This document shows, piece by piece, positions 18,065 to 27,504 of a stretch of 64,000 nt of DNA. Position 1 is the stretch's first letter. Every line of letters begins with the position of its first letter. The stretch covers positions 1 to 64,000 of the forward strand of contig JAGOMP010000002.1 of assembly GCA_017993505.1 (NCBI GenBank), in the 5' to 3' direction. Under the pieces are notes generated by a model. It was given only the letters and a program-made list of their open reading frames with translations, was not told the DNA's origin and made no database searches. The stretch is from Planctomycetota bacterium (GTDB lineage: Bacteria > Planctomycetota > Uabimicrobiia > Uabimicrobiales > JABWCH01). The position numbers were made by a program, and so were the translations under genes.

Positions 18065-18650
18065 TTCCAAGCTCCTTAGGGAAATCTAGCAATTTTTCTC
18101 TATAGTATTCATATTGTTTTTGTCGTAATGCTATTTCTTCCTGTAATGTAGCTTTCAATGCAGTAATGTAAGTTGTAAATTCATCTAGTGTTTTTACAAT
18201 TTTTTCTTGCATTTCTATAGATGGGATGGAAATTTCGATATTTTTCATATTGGCTTGATTTATTTTAGGTGAAAGTCCCTTCACAATGGCCGATACATCT
18301 ACGGTAGTTAAAAAATAATATATATATTTCAAAATATATTTAGAAGATAATTCTCCTAATACATGAGCATGATTATTGACCCAAATTTTACCATTGTCTA
18401 CCCAATGCAAAACTGGGCTATTATCTTTATTGATAACAGATCCATCTTCACCCATCAAAATAAAAGATCCTTCAAAAATATAATCATCTATATAATCTTG
18501 GATTCCATTTGCTCCATAGTATGGATACTTACCTGTAATTCTCTTAGATTTTGCAATTGGTTTTCTTTTATAATTTAGAACTTCACAAACTTCGCCTAAT
18601 TTTTTCCATTCTACGATTTCATTTTTCAACAATGTAAAAATTTTACTCAT
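18048..18650 (-). CDS. hsdS: Type I specificity subunit HsdS, half-size (one TRD)
   Basis: A 200-residue protein with one TRD (NYKRKPIAKSKRITGKYPYYGANGIQDYIDD, then GEDGSVINKDNSPVLHW, then NNHAHVLGELSS) and one conserved helix region ending LDFPKELGNESCQ. Both ends carry the standard array sequences, so this is a tidy single-domain unit and not a random break. The start at 18650 (MSKIFTLL) uses AAGGAG within the previous gene's KELGNE codons. Overlap is 8 bases with the previous gene and 17 with the next. The TRD is shared with the second half of the next gene. Confidence 0.88.
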   Translation of the reverse strand: MSKIFTLLKNEIVEWKKLGEVCEVLNYKRKPIAKSKRITGKYPYYGANGIQDYIDDYIFEGSFILMGEDGSVINKDNSPVLHWVDNGKIWVNNHAHVLGELSSKYILKYIYYFLTTVDVSAIVKGLSPKINQANMKNIEISIPSIEMQEKIVKTLDEFTTYITALKATLQEEIALRQKQYEYYREKLLDFPKELGNESCQ

Positions 18651-19224
18651 TTCCAAGCTCCTTTGGAAAATGTAGCAATTTTTTCCGGTAATATTCATAT
18701 TGTTTTTGTCGTAATTTTATTTCTTCCTGTAATTCAGATTGCAATGCAGTCATATAATCTGTAAATGTATCTAGTGTTTTTATAATTTTTTCTTGCGTTT
18801 CAAGGGTGGGAATAGGAATTTTAAAATTTTCAATCATAGGCTTTCTAATAGAAGTTACTGTCGCAGAAACTGCATTTTTTATAATATATTTTTTAAAATT
18901 CTGTAACATGTAATGGTAAATGAATTTTGTCATTATATTTTCATGGATAATATGAATTCTATATGCTCTTTGATGTAGAGCATATTTCCCTTCCACATAA
19001 TGAAAGACTTCTCCTATTTCACCTTCTCCTGGTATGACAATAGCAATTTCATCAAATTCAAATGTATTGATTCTTTTTATATGTTTAGATCTTACATAAA
19101 AAGGATATTTGCCATTCTTTATTTGTTCCTTTGTGTTAGATTTTCCAGTTCCTACTTCAGCAACTTCTCCTAGTTTTTTCCATTCCACTTTTTCATTTTT
19201 TAATAATTCATTGATGAGACTCAT
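18643..19224 (-). CDS. hsdS: Type I specificity subunit HsdS, half-size (one TRD)
   Basis: A 193-residue protein with one TRD beginning KLGEVAEVGTGKSNTKEQIKNG and continuing HVEG-like YHYVEGKYALHQRAYRI. It ends with the array helix (LDTFTDYMTALQSELQEEIKLRQKQYEYY) and LLHFPKELGNE. The TRD differs from all others here, so it should recognise a different half-site. The start at 19224 (MSLINELL) follows AAGGAG within the upstream gene. Overlaps are 17 bases upstream and 8 downstream. Confidence 0.88.
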   Translation of the reverse strand: MSLINELLKNEKVEWKKLGEVAEVGTGKSNTKEQIKNGKYPFYVRSKHIKRINTFEFDEIAIVIPGEGEIGEVFHYVEGKYALHQRAYRIHIIHENIMTKFIYHYMLQNFKKYIIKNAVSATVTSIRKPMIENFKIPIPTLETQEKIIKTLDTFTDYMTALQSELQEEIKLRQKQYEYYRKKLLHFPKELGNE

Positions 19225-20422
19225 TCCCAAGCTCCTTAGAAAAATCCAGTAATTTTTCTCTATAACATTCATATTGTTTTTGCCTCAATTCTATTTCTTT
19301 TGGCAATCCCTTGAAAATATCATTTACCAAAGAATCGAATGTATCAAGAATAGCTACAATATATTTTTGAACTGGAATAGAGGGGATGGGAATTTTATAC
19401 ATCTTCACATCATGGTCGCTAATCGTTGGATAACTCGTTCCTTTCTCATATTTGGCAATATGAGATAAAAAGGAATTAGTAGATAGGCAATATAATATCC
19501 ATTTTGGCAAAACTTTTATTTTATTTGGTCTTAGCACACAAAATCCTGTACTACAAATTTGTTGATCATATTGTTCAGAAATCAGACAATATCTTTGCAA
19601 CAATGGCCTAGTAGTTCCAAATAATATATCATCCTTGTAAACGATTTGTTGTGCTCTGATAGGAGCATTGTTTTTATATATTATTTCTGTTTCTATGATC
19701 TTATTACTATTTCTATCAACGGAAGATAAATCAATATATTTAAATGAAGTTGTAGAAACATCGTTCCATTTAATTTTTTCAACATCTAGAACACATTGTT
19801 TCAATAATTCTCGCTTACATTTATATAGTTTTCTATCTACACTATCTGTTGCCATTTTTTCAGAAACTTTATATAAATATTCTTCACTGAGTAATAAATT
19901 TTTATAGTACTCATATTGTTTTGTTCTAGCTTTGTATTCAGCTTGTAATTCATGAATATAACTTGTAAATTTACCTAATATTTTTACAATTTTTTCTTGC
20001 GTTGTAAAGGAAGGGATGGGAATGATAAAATCTTCAATATCTTGTAATACAATATAGGATATTACTGCTTGTTTTTTCTTACGAAACAAATATTTTTTAA
20101 ATTCCATTTTCATGTAATGCATTAAAAATAATGCATTTACATATTTAAATTTTTGCAGTACATATATCCTTTGATATGCATTAAATTTACCATGGAAATA
20201 TTTTACATCACCAATATTAGCATTTCCTGTAACTAGTAAACTTTCTCCTTCAAAAGCATATGTATCAATATAGCTTATTTCTTTAGAGGTTGTAAAAAAT
20301 GGATATGTTCCATTTGCTGTTTTCTCTTTTACATTAAGTCTACCTGTATATATTTTGCAAACTTCTCTTAATTTCTTCCACTTCACTTTTTCATTTTTCA
20401 ACAATTCATCAAACTTAGTCAT
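19208..20422 (-). CDS. hsdS: Type I specificity subunit HsdS, two-TRD copy adjoining hsdM
   Basis: A 404-residue full-length HsdS. TRD1 is introduced by [23 protein letters not shown]. The central helix is [37 protein letters not shown]2 includes [30 protein letters not shown] and [20 protein letters not shown], and the end is [26 protein letters not shown]. It starts 8 bases inside the hsdM end, so the two are translationally coupled and this copy is the likely primary partner of HsdM. Its TRD2 is the source type of the remnant at 16243-16283. Confidence 0.93.
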   Translation of the reverse strand: MTKFDELLKNEKVKWKKLREVCKIYTGRLNVKEKTANGTYPFFTTSKEISYIDTYAFEGESLLVTGNANIGDVKYFHGKFNAYQRIYVLQKFKYVNALFLMHYMKMEFKKYLFRKKKQAVISYIVLQDIEDFIIPIPSFTTQEKIVKILGKFTSYIHELQAEYKARTKQYEYYKNLLLSEEYLYKVSEKMATDSVDRKLYKCKRELLKQCVLDVEKIKWNDVSTTSFKYIDLSSVDRNSNKIIETEIIYKNNAPIRAQQIVYKDDILFGTTRPLLQRYCLISEQYDQQICSTGFCVLRPNKIKVLPKWILYCLSTNSFLSHIAKYEKGTSYPTISDHDVKMYKIPIPSIPVQKYIVAILDTFDSLVNDIFKGLPKEIELRQKQYECYREKLLDFSKELGNESHQ

Positions 20423-21995
20423 CTCCCAGCTTTTCTATAATTTTGTTTATGGAAGCTCTCAATTCATCTATTCTCTGGACTGTTTCTTGAATTTCTTTAT
20501 TTAGAGCTTTAATGTCGATCACTTCTCTTGTATCTTCTTTTTCCACATACGTGGAAACAGAAAGATTGTAGTCATTTTCTTCTATTTCTGATGTATCGAC
20601 GTATCTTGACAAATGTTTTATATTTTTTCTATTTCTAAACTCTTCCACAATAGTTTGGATATTTTTTTCTTCTAGTATATTGTTATTTGTTTCTTTTTTA
20701 AATTCTTTACTTGCATCGATGAAGAGTACTTTGTTTTTTGTTTTGTTTTTTGCCATAACTAAGATGCAAGTTGCTATGGATGTACCAAAAAAAAGATTTT
20801 CAGGAAGTTGTATTACACAATCTATAAAATTATTGTCTACTAAATATTTACGAATTGTTTTTTCTGCTCCTTTGCGGTAAAAAATGCCAGGAAAACATAC
20901 AATGGCTGCACGTCCTTTGCTAGAAAGGTAGCTTAAAGAATGCATGATGAATGCATAGTCTGCATAGGATTTAGGTGCTAGTTTTCCAGCTGGTGCAAAA
21001 CGTTCGTCATGGATCAAAGTAGGATCTGCATCACCGATCCATTTAATAGAGTAGGGTGGATTGGAAACAATGGCATCAAATGGTTTTTCCTTGTTATGCT
21101 GAGGATTGATTAAAGTATCTCCTCTTTTAATAGAAAAATTGTTATAATTTACGTTATGAAGAAACATATTCATACGAGCTAAATTAAAATTTGTCATGTT
21201 GATTTCTTGACCAAAAAAACCTTGTTCAATGATATGTTCATCAAATTGTTTTTTCATCTGTAAAAGTAAGCTTCCACTCCCACAAGTAGGATCATATACT
21301 TTGTTAATTCTTGTTTTACCATCCATCACAAGCCTAGCTAAAAGCTTGGAGACAGTTTGTGGAGTGAAAAATTCACCGCCTGATTTTCCTGCGTTGCTAG
21401 CATAGTTTGAGATTAAGTATTCATACGCATCTCCAAAAGCATCAATATCATTATCTTGAAAATCTCCAAAATTAATTTCTGCTATTCCAGTTAATATGTT
21501 GATTAATCTCTTGTTCTTTTCAGCTACTGTTCCACCTAGACGATTGCTAGTTGTATCAATATCTTCAAACAACCCTTTCATATCTTCTTCTGATGGAAAA
21601 CCAATAGCACTTCCTTCAATGGCTTTAAAAATATTTGCTAAATCTATATTTAAATTTTCATTATTTTTTGCTTTTTTAACAACATTTTTAAATAGCTGGC
21701 TTGGTAATATGAAAAAACCTTTCTTTTCCACAGTATTTGGTCTAAAGTCAATGTTTGCTTTTTTATCAGAAATTTTTGCATAATCAAAGGTCAAATTGCC
21801 TGCTTGATGTTCTGCAATATTAAAAAACTCGGTAATATTTTCTGAAATAAATCTATAAAACAAAATCCCTAATATATATTGTTTGAAATCCCAACCATCC
21901 ACTGCACCACGAACATCATCAGCAATCGCCCAAATTTTTCTATGAAGTTCTGCTCTTTGTGCCATTTCATGATTTTCTTTTAAGGAATCTTTCAT
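20415..21995 (-). CDS. hsdM: Type I restriction-modification N6-adenine methyltransferase HsdM
   Basis: A 526-residue methyltransferase. I start at the ATG at 21995 because AAAGG lies upstream; a TTG 5 codons earlier is weaker. The N-terminal helical HsdM domain ([33 protein letters not shown]) is followed by the Rossmann methylase domain. SAM motif PTCGSGS is at about 236-242 and catalytic NPPY at about 312-315. The C-terminal coiled region ([25 protein letters not shown]) joins HsdS. It methylates adenine in the HsdS-set target. No hsdR is found on either side (murD is upstream, mvaA downstream), so in this window it is a modification-only locus. Confidence 0.96.
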   Translation of the reverse strand: MKDSLKENHEMAQRAELHRKIWAIADDVRGAVDGWDFKQYILGILFYRFISENITEFFNIAEHQAGNLTFDYAKISDKKANIDFRPNTVEKKGFFILPSQLFKNVVKKAKNNENLNIDLANIFKAIEGSAIGFPSEEDMKGLFEDIDTTSNRLGGTVAEKNKRLINILTGIAEINFGDFQDNDIDAFGDAYEYLISNYASNAGKSGGEFFTPQTVSKLLARLVMDGKTRINKVYDPTCGSGSLLLQMKKQFDEHIIEQGFFGQEINMTNFNLARMNMFLHNVNYNNFSIKRGDTLINPQHNKEKPFDAIVSNPPYSIKWIGDADPTLIHDERFAPAGKLAPKSYADYAFIMHSLSYLSSKGRAAIVCFPGIFYRKGAEKTIRKYLVDNNFIDCVIQLPENLFFGTSIATCILVMAKNKTKNKVLFIDASKEFKKETNNNILEEKNIQTIVEEFRNRKNIKHLSRYVDTSEIEENDYNLSVSTYVEKEDTREVIDIKALNKEIQETVQRIDELRASINKIIEKLGDD

Positions 21996-22144
21996 TTTAT
22001 TACCTTTCAAGTTTGATCAAATTTTTCATTTTTATTTTTGTAATGTTACAGCTATTTTTACTCGCATTTTTGATCAATCTTTCTATATAATAAGGCTATA
22101 CAGCTATTTTTACAACAATATGACTATTTTTTTGCTATTTTATT

Positions 22145-22195
22145 AAAAAAAAACCACCCTAGAGCATAAAAATATCTCAAGGAATGGTTTTTTTA
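22145..22195 (-). terminator. Terminator after murD
   Basis: An A-rich/T-rich hairpin (aaaaccaccct 22152-22160 with aggaatggtttt 22180-22190) lies directly after the murD stop on the minus strand. The T run is in the minus sense. The stretch 22011-22140 between it and hsdM is AT-rich, with two similar cagctatttttac motifs. It presumably holds the hsdM promoter. Confidence 0.65.
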
Positions 22196-23530
22196 TTAGT
22201 CAAAAATTTCATAAACACATTTTTTAAATACTTCAGCACGTTCTACAAAATTTCTAAATAAACCAAAACTAGTGGCAGCTGGTGAAAGTAGAATCACATT
22301 ATTTTTTTCTGACAATGTTTTTGCCATTTGAACTGCGTCTTTCATGTTAGCCACTATATGAATAGGAATGTTTTGAACTACTTTTTGCATTTTAGGTGCT
22401 GTTTCTCCCATAAGAATAAGGGCTTTCACTCTTTGTGAAATGCATTTTCCTAATTCTGTATAATCAAAATCTTTGTCGCCTCCCCCTGCAATGAGAATAA
22501 TAGGCTCTGTAAATGCCTCTAGAGCAGCCATAGTCGATTCAGGAGTGGTGGCATCTGAATCTTCGTAAATTTTTCTGTCCTGGAATGTGCCTATATATTC
22601 TAATCTATGAGGCAGTCCTTGAAAGGTACGCAATCCTTGTGCAATTTGTTCTACAGATAAACCCCAAGATAAACATGCCATAGCAGCTGCCATAGCATTT
22701 TCTATATTGACTTTTCCACGCACAAGGAGTTCGTCTGTATTTATCAAAGGTTGAAATATCCCATTTTTTTGAAATACAATTTTATTTTCTTGCATTTGGA
22801 TATTGCCATGGTTACCAAAATAATATTTTTGACCTTGTCCTATATTTTCCCAATCTTTCAATGTGATATTTAAGATGCAATGATCAGATGGTTTTTGAAA
22901 TCGTATTAAATTTTGTTTTGCCCATGCATAATTTTCCATAGTTTTATGTCGATCTAGATGATTTCGAGAAACATTTGTAACTACTGCTATTTGGGGCGAG
23001 CAATCTTGGGCTCGTTCCAATTGAAAGCTAGATAATTCTAGTACAACAACGTCATTTTCTTTAATGTTCGGCAATTCTGCCAATAAAGAACGTCCTATAT
23101 TTCCCCCCAGCCAAGTTGGAATCCCCGACTTTTCAAATATGTGGTGAATCATTCCTGTTGTTGTGCTTTTCCCATTGCTCCCAGTGATGCCAATAATTTT
23201 TGCTTTGCATTCTCGTAAAAAAATATTGATTTCTGTATCAATGATAGCACCACTTTCTCTAGCAAGTTGTAAATAACGAGATGTTTCTGGCACACCTGGA
23301 TTGACTATCACAATGTCAGCACTTGTAAAATCTTCTTCGCAATGTTCCCCTAGACGCAATTGAATAGGTAAATTTTCTAGTTCTGCTAAAGATTCACGAA
23401 GATCTTCTTTGGAACGTAAGTCAGTGACAAGTACTTTGGCATTTTTTTGTACAAAATACTTCGTAACACCTAAACCGCCTCCAAATAGTCCTAACCCCAT
23501 AATAGTTACTTTTTTTTGACAATAATCCAT
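22196..23530 (-). CDS. murD: UDP-N-acetylmuramoyl-L-alanine--D-glutamate ligase
   Basis: A cytoplasmic Mur ligase that adds D-Glu to UDP-MurNAc-L-Ala using ATP; 444 residues, normal length. The N-terminal Rossmann part is VTIMGLGLFGGGLGVTKYF. The ATP-binding loop is GITGSNGKSTTT at about 114-125. Next come VLELSSFQLE, NVSRNHLDRHKTMENYAWAK, the C-terminal EDSDATTPESTMAALEAF and ILIAGGGDKDFDYTEL. RBS AAGGAG is 11 bases before the ATG. It is a single gene between a repeat-rich membrane protein and the hsd locus. Confidence 0.96.
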   Translation of the reverse strand: MDYCQKKVTIMGLGLFGGGLGVTKYFVQKNAKVLVTDLRSKEDLRESLAELENLPIQLRLGEHCEEDFTSADIVIVNPGVPETSRYLQLARESGAIIDTEINIFLRECKAKIIGITGSNGKSTTTGMIHHIFEKSGIPTWLGGNIGRSLLAELPNIKENDVVVLELSSFQLERAQDCSPQIAVVTNVSRNHLDRHKTMENYAWAKQNLIRFQKPSDHCILNITLKDWENIGQGQKYYFGNHGNIQMQENKIVFQKNGIFQPLINTDELLVRGKVNIENAMAAAMACLSWGLSVEQIAQGLRTFQGLPHRLEYIGTFQDRKIYEDSDATTPESTMAALEAFTEPIILIAGGGDKDFDYTELGKCISQRVKALILMGETAPKMQKVVQNIPIHIVANMKDAVQMAKTLSEKNNVILLSPAATSFGLFRNFVERAEVFKKCVYEIFD

Positions 23531-23584
23531 TGCTATGGTTGCTCCTTATTTATACTATATTTATATACTATGTTGCAGTATTTT

Positions 23585-25183
23585 TTAGTTTTTTATGTAC
23601 ATATTGTTAAATATGTGGGATATTGTATTTCGAGATTTTCTATATTGTGAAGAAGGAACAGTCATGTATATATAGAATCCTCGATTTCTAGTTCGAATTC
23701 CTGTTAATATAATATGTTCTTGTACTTTTTTCTTGGGATTAATCCCTGTGCCATGGGCTTGATGAACTCTCCCTAATTTTCTATATGACACCCTTTGTAT
23801 GCTTTTATCTGTTAAAGTACATTTTTCATATACTTTTTGAATTCCTGGTATAATGCCTATTTTCAACATTTCATTTACACTAGAACCATCTATAAAAGTA
23901 TCTATATCATCAAAAGTATAGCGATATTTTGCCTCTCGATAATAGATAACCATTTGTATTCCTGTTTGACTATCTTCAAAACGCAGTGCATTTATATTAT
24001 TTTCTGAGATTTCTTGTTGTTGCCAATTTCCAAGAGAAGAAACAATATTTAATTCTTTAACATTTGTGTTAATTCCTGCATCTTTTTCAGATTTTGTTTT
24101 TTTCGTTTTTCTTGGTTTTTCAGAATCATTTTTTTTGATGTTTTGCTTGTTTTCGTTATCTTGCTTCTCTGTTTGTTTCAAAGACCGATCTTTCTCGCTA
24201 TCTTGATTCTCTGTTTGTTTCCAAGGGCGATCTTTATTCTCGCTGTCTTGCTTTTCTGTTTGTTTCCAAGGACGATCTTTATTCTCGCTGTCTTGCTTTT
24301 CTGTTTGTTTCCAAGGACGATCTTTATTCTCGCTGTCTTGCTTCTCTGCTTGTTTCCAAGGGCGATCTTTATTCTCGCTGTCTTGCTTCTCTGCTTGTTT
24401 CCAAGGGCGATCTTTATTCTCGCTGTCTTGCTTCTCTGCTTGTTTCCAAGGACGATCTTTATTCTCGCTGTCTTGCTTCTCTGCTTGTTTCCAAGGACGA
24501 TCTTTATTCTCGCTGTCTTGCTTCTCTGCTTGTTCGTTATCAAGAACTGTTTTTTGGGTAGGTTGATTGGGACGATCGTACCAGCGTTTACGTGAAACGT
24601 TTTCAGAATCTACTGTTTCTTGTTGTTTATCTTCTTTATCATGGCTCCAAAATTTTTCCTTGGGTGTAGTAATTTGTTCAGATTGGTTGGGACGATCATA
24701 CCAATGCTTACGTGAAACGTTTTCAGAATCTACTGTTTCTTGTTGTTTTTCTATTCTTTCTTTTGTCTCTGTGGTTTCTGTGGTTTGTTGGAATGTGTTG
24801 GGCGTTTCTGGCTTGTTTTGTTGCACACGATCAAACCATAGAGAACCTTTTTCTTTTTGTATTGTTAGAGAAATTTCATCTTCTATTACTTGCTGTTTTT
24901 CAATTTTTATGCTGGTGTCATCAGAAATTTTTGTTTGCGATGAAATCTTTGTATCTATGTTTTGTTTATCTTGCAATGATAATGTTTTTTCTTGGTTTGT
25001 TTCTACAGTTTTTTTTGCTTTTATTACCTTTTTTGTTCCCATGCTAAAAAATACAAATATAAGACATACAATAATAATTCCAACTATCCCAATAATCATG
25101 TAAAGATTATCATTCCGAGGATGCATATGCGAAAGTTTCTTATTTGAACTCATTTTCCGTATGTTTCGTATTTTTGATGCCAT
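23585..25183 (-). CDS. Membrane-anchored protein with EKQDSENKDRPWKQ repeats
   Basis: A 532-residue protein. The basic N-terminus (1-25) precedes one transmembrane helix (about 28-47, MIIGIVGIIIVCLIFVFF). Residues 48-200 are charged and disordered-looking, with two copies of a QQETVDSENVSRKxWYDRPNQ motif. Residues about 215-335 hold seven near-perfect 15-residue units (A/T)EKQDSENKDRPWKQ plus decayed ones. The C-terminal 150 residues (from ELNIVSSLGNWQQQEI) form a globular domain with beta-strands such as IQMVIYYREAKYRYTF and RNRGFYIYMTVPSS, not recognised. Topology suggests the repeats act as a flexible stalk across the envelope, carrying the C-domain outside. RBS AAAGGAAT precedes the ATG. 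Confidence 0.75.
   Translation of the reverse strand: MASKIRNIRKMSSNKKLSHMHPRNDNLYMIIGIVGIIIVCLIFVFFSMGTKKVIKAKKTVETNQEKTLSLQDKQNIDTKISSQTKISDDTSIKIEKQQVIEDEISLTIQKEKGSLWFDRVQQNKPETPNTFQQTTETTETKERIEKQQETVDSENVSRKHWYDRPNQSEQITTPKEKFWSHDKEDKQQETVDSENVSRKRWYDRPNQPTQKTVLDNEQAEKQDSENKDRPWKQAEKQDSENKDRPWKQAEKQDSENKDRPWKQAEKQDSENKDRPWKQAEKQDSENKDRPWKQTEKQDSENKDRPWKQTEKQDSENKDRPWKQTENQDSEKDRSLKQTEKQDNENKQNIKKNDSEKPRKTKKTKSEKDAGINTNVKELNIVSSLGNWQQQEISENNINALRFEDSQTGIQMVIYYREAKYRYTFDDIDTFIDGSSVNEMLKIGIIPGIQKVYEKCTLTDKSIQRVSYRKLGRVHQAHGTGINPKKKVQEHIILTGIRTRNRGFYIYMTVPSSQYRKSRNTISHIFNNMYIKN
24219..24533 (-). repeat. Seven 45-bp in-frame tandem repeats
   Basis: Seven units that differ only at a few bases encode (A/T)EKQDSENKDRPWKQ. 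Five copies begin with Ala and two with Thr, in blocks, as expected from recent tandem amplification. Because the unit is a multiple of 3 and stop-free in several frames, long spurious frames appear on both strands. Confidence 0.93.
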
Positions 25184-25320
25184 GTTTTATTCCTTTGCTT
25201 GTTTATTTTGAATTTTTTATTGTTTTGTGGTAAAATTTATTATATGATTTTTTATGTATCAATTGCAATCAATTTTTATTTGAAAAAAGTATACTTTGTT
25301 TATAAGAAAGGGTTTTGTCT

Positions 25321-26004
25321 ATGAGTTTTTGCGTAAAAAATATAGTACCGCGTTCTGATTTTATGTTAGGAATGTTATTTGTTGAAAACCTTCCTACTAC
25401 GTTGCCTAGAGAGGTTTTATCAAAAAAATTAGCAGAGTTGCTAGATTTGAGAAGAACAAGTGAGTTGTCTCCTGAAGAAGAAAAGTTTAGAGATGCCACT
25501 CGTAAATTATTAAAAAATGGAAAGTATCGAGCTACTGGTCGTGGAAAACCATCATCAGAATATTTATTGCGAGAAGCTTGTTCAGAATCATTTCCTGAAC
25601 TCCATGCTTTAGTAGATTTAAATAATTATTTATCTTTAAAATATATGGTACCTATTTCATTGTGGGATTTAGATTTAGCAAAAGGAAAAGATATTGTATT
25701 TCGTTTAGGAAAAGAAGGAGAATCATATATATTTAATGTAGGCGGTCAAGATCTAAAGTTAGAAGACTTGATTTGCGGTTGTGTAGTTCGTGATGGTATA
25801 GAAGTTCCTATTATTACTCCTGTTAAAGATTCCTTAGAAACAAAGTTAGTGGAAACGTCTACAAATGTAGGAATGGCAATTTATTATCCTTTAGCTGCAG
25901 GTTCTAGAGATCATTTGAAAACAATTGTGGAAGAAGCACGAAATTTATTTATGGATATGGGAGCTTCCTATATAGAAAGTAGCTTAGTTGCTAGTACATG
26001 TTAA
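25321..26004 (+). CDS. B3/B4 (PheT-like tRNA-editing-domain) family protein
   Basis: The ATG at 25321 is preferred over a TTG 2 codons upstream, with AGAAAGGG as RBS; 227 residues. The protein matches stand-alone B3/B4 domains, relatives of the phenylalanyl-tRNA synthetase beta editing module. Pieces are GKYRATGRGKPSSEYLLREA, ELHALVDLNNYLSLKYMVPISLWDLD, YIFNVGGQDLKLEDLICG and PIITPVKDSLETKLVETST. A role in clearing mis-charged tRNA or binding a small ligand is inferred from the family. It ends 7 bases inside the next gene, so the two are translationally coupled. Cytoplasmic. Confidence 0.75.
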   Translation: MSFCVKNIVPRSDFMLGMLFVENLPTTLPREVLSKKLAELLDLRRTSELSPEEEKFRDATRKLLKNGKYRATGRGKPSSEYLLREACSESFPELHALVDLNNYLSLKYMVPISLWDLDLAKGKDIVFRLGKEGESYIFNVGGQDLKLEDLICGCVVRDGIEVPIITPVKDSLETKLVETSTNVGMAIYYPLAAGSRDHLKTIVEEARNLFMDMGASYIESSLVASTC

Positions 26005-27413
26005 ATATGGAAAATATTTATGAATGTATTTTAGGGTTATCGAATATTGAATATTCAGAACCGAATTTTTATGAGTTGTTAGGTGTGGCTGAATCTGTAG
26101 ATTCTTGTACAATAGAAAAAGCATTTCGTACGCAAATGTTGAAATTACAAGAAAAAGCAAATAATCCTAAGTATAAGGATGTTGTTTTATTTTTAAAAGG
26201 AAAGTTGCGTTCTGCACACCAAGTTTTAATGGATGTAAAAAGTCGACAAGCATACAACAAAAAATTGTTGCACCAACGTTGGGAAATTTGGGAACGAGAT
26301 TGTCATTTATTACAAAAAAAAGGTTTTTTATTAGCACAAGAAAAACAATATTTAGAAGATTATGGACATTCCTTGCAATTATCAGATAAAAAAATGAAAG
26401 ATTTTTTACTGTCTATACAATGTTTTTCTAATATGGATACACAATATATAAAAAAAAATAACAAGAGAAGAAGATTTTTTTTTTGTTTCTTGACAATCGT
26501 ATGGATAATAGTTATTGTGCAGTATGTAGATGTTTTCTTTGAGAATAAGAACTTACAACAACAATGGCAAGATTGGCAACAAAAATATGGCATTTTATTA
26601 CAACAAATGAATAAAGAAAAAAATAAGGGAAAAAAAGTTGCCAAAAAAGAAAAATTGCCTGAGTTTGTAGAAAGATTATCGCATTTAGTGTATGTGCCAG
26701 CTGGTTCTTTTATTATGGGTAGCGAAGATCAGGAAGACACGCAACCTGTGAGGCAAATCGAATTAGATGCGTTTTATATAAGTCGATATGAAGTAACGAA
26801 TAAAGAATATGCTATATTTATACAAGAAACAGGACATGCAGTTCCCTATCAACCAGGGGAAGAAGCATTGTCCTTTACTTGGAATCCTTTGAAAAAAACG
26901 CACCCTGATAATTGGGAAAATAAACCTGTGGTATTGGTTACTTGGGACGATGCTAATGCATATTGTGCATGGTTGTCTAAAAAATGGCATTGGCATGTGA
27001 GTTTGCCTACAGAAGCACAATGGGAAAAGGCAGCTCGCGGTTATTTTGGAAATCGCTTTGTATGGGGCAATGAATTCCCTACAGCCCATGTAAGCAACAT
27101 TGGGAATGCTACCATGTCGCTCTCTGATGTTGGAATGTATGAAAAGGATGTATCTCCTTTTGGTTGCTATGATATGACAGGCAATGTAGGTGAATGGTGT
27201 CTAGATGCATATAGCAGAGACGCATATAAATATACTACGAAAAAAAACCCATGCATAATAGACAATCAAAATATTTGGGGCGTTGTCCGAGGTGGAAATT
27301 GGACAATGCCTTCATTTTCGTTTTGTTCCACAACGTATCGACAAGTAATTCCTAAAAAGAGCAAAAGCATTCGATGGGGCTTTCGTTATGTTGTTGCAAT
27401 CAATAAAAAATAG
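25998..27413 (+). CDS. J-like domain, TM helix and FGE/SUMF1-like domain fusion
   Basis: A 471-residue protein. Residues about 23-92 look like a J domain (FYELLGVAESVDSCTIEKAFRTQML ... RSAHQVLMDVKSRQAYN) but lack the HPD tripeptide needed to stimulate DnaK. A transmembrane helix follows at about 159-176, then a coiled stretch. From 230 on is a formylglycine-generating-enzyme-like domain: LVYVPAGSFIMGS, YISRYEVTNKEYAIF, LPTEAQWEKAARG, YDMTGNVGEWCLDAY, VVRGGNW, RWGFRYV. In true FGE two Cys bind copper near RGGSW; here the first is replaced (GGNWTM) and only one (FC) remains. A binding or structural role is therefore more likely than sulfatase activation. The start is at 25998 or 26007. Confidence 0.85.
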   Translation: MLNMENIYECILGLSNIEYSEPNFYELLGVAESVDSCTIEKAFRTQMLKLQEKANNPKYKDVVLFLKGKLRSAHQVLMDVKSRQAYNKKLLHQRWEIWERDCHLLQKKGFLLAQEKQYLEDYGHSLQLSDKKMKDFLLSIQCFSNMDTQYIKKNNKRRRFFFCFLTIVWIIVIVQYVDVFFENKNLQQQWQDWQQKYGILLQQMNKEKNKGKKVAKKEKLPEFVERLSHLVYVPAGSFIMGSEDQEDTQPVRQIELDAFYISRYEVTNKEYAIFIQETGHAVPYQPGEEALSFTWNPLKKTHPDNWENKPVVLVTWDDANAYCAWLSKKWHWHVSLPTEAQWEKAARGYFGNRFVWGNEFPTAHVSNIGNATMSLSDVGMYEKDVSPFGCYDMTGNVGEWCLDAYSRDAYKYTTKKNPCIIDNQNIWGVVRGGNWTMPSFSFCSTTYRQVIPKKSKSIRWGFRYVVAINKK

Positions 27414-27504
27414 GCATGTCCTACAACTGATTTTTTATATTATCAAGTTTTTAAAATCATGTAATTTTTTTTATTACTAATCTTTAAGGTGAAAGGCATA
27501 TATC

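Noticed and set aside
18643-19272. N-terminal extensions of the hsdS genes ([33 protein letters not shown])
   Set aside because: They are the out-of-frame reading of the conserved end of the preceding hsdS. The AAGGAG-ATG inside the KELGNE codons gives the real starts.
24219-24533. CRISPR-like regular repeats
   Set aside because: Units are contiguous 45-bp coding repeats with no spacers, and they encode a regular peptide in frame.
24143-24595. 150-residue open frame on the plus strand with hydrophobic repeats, and another minus-strand frame at 24178-24543
   Set aside because: Both are shadows of the 45-bp repeats of the real minus-strand gene; no ribosome site and no independent similarity.
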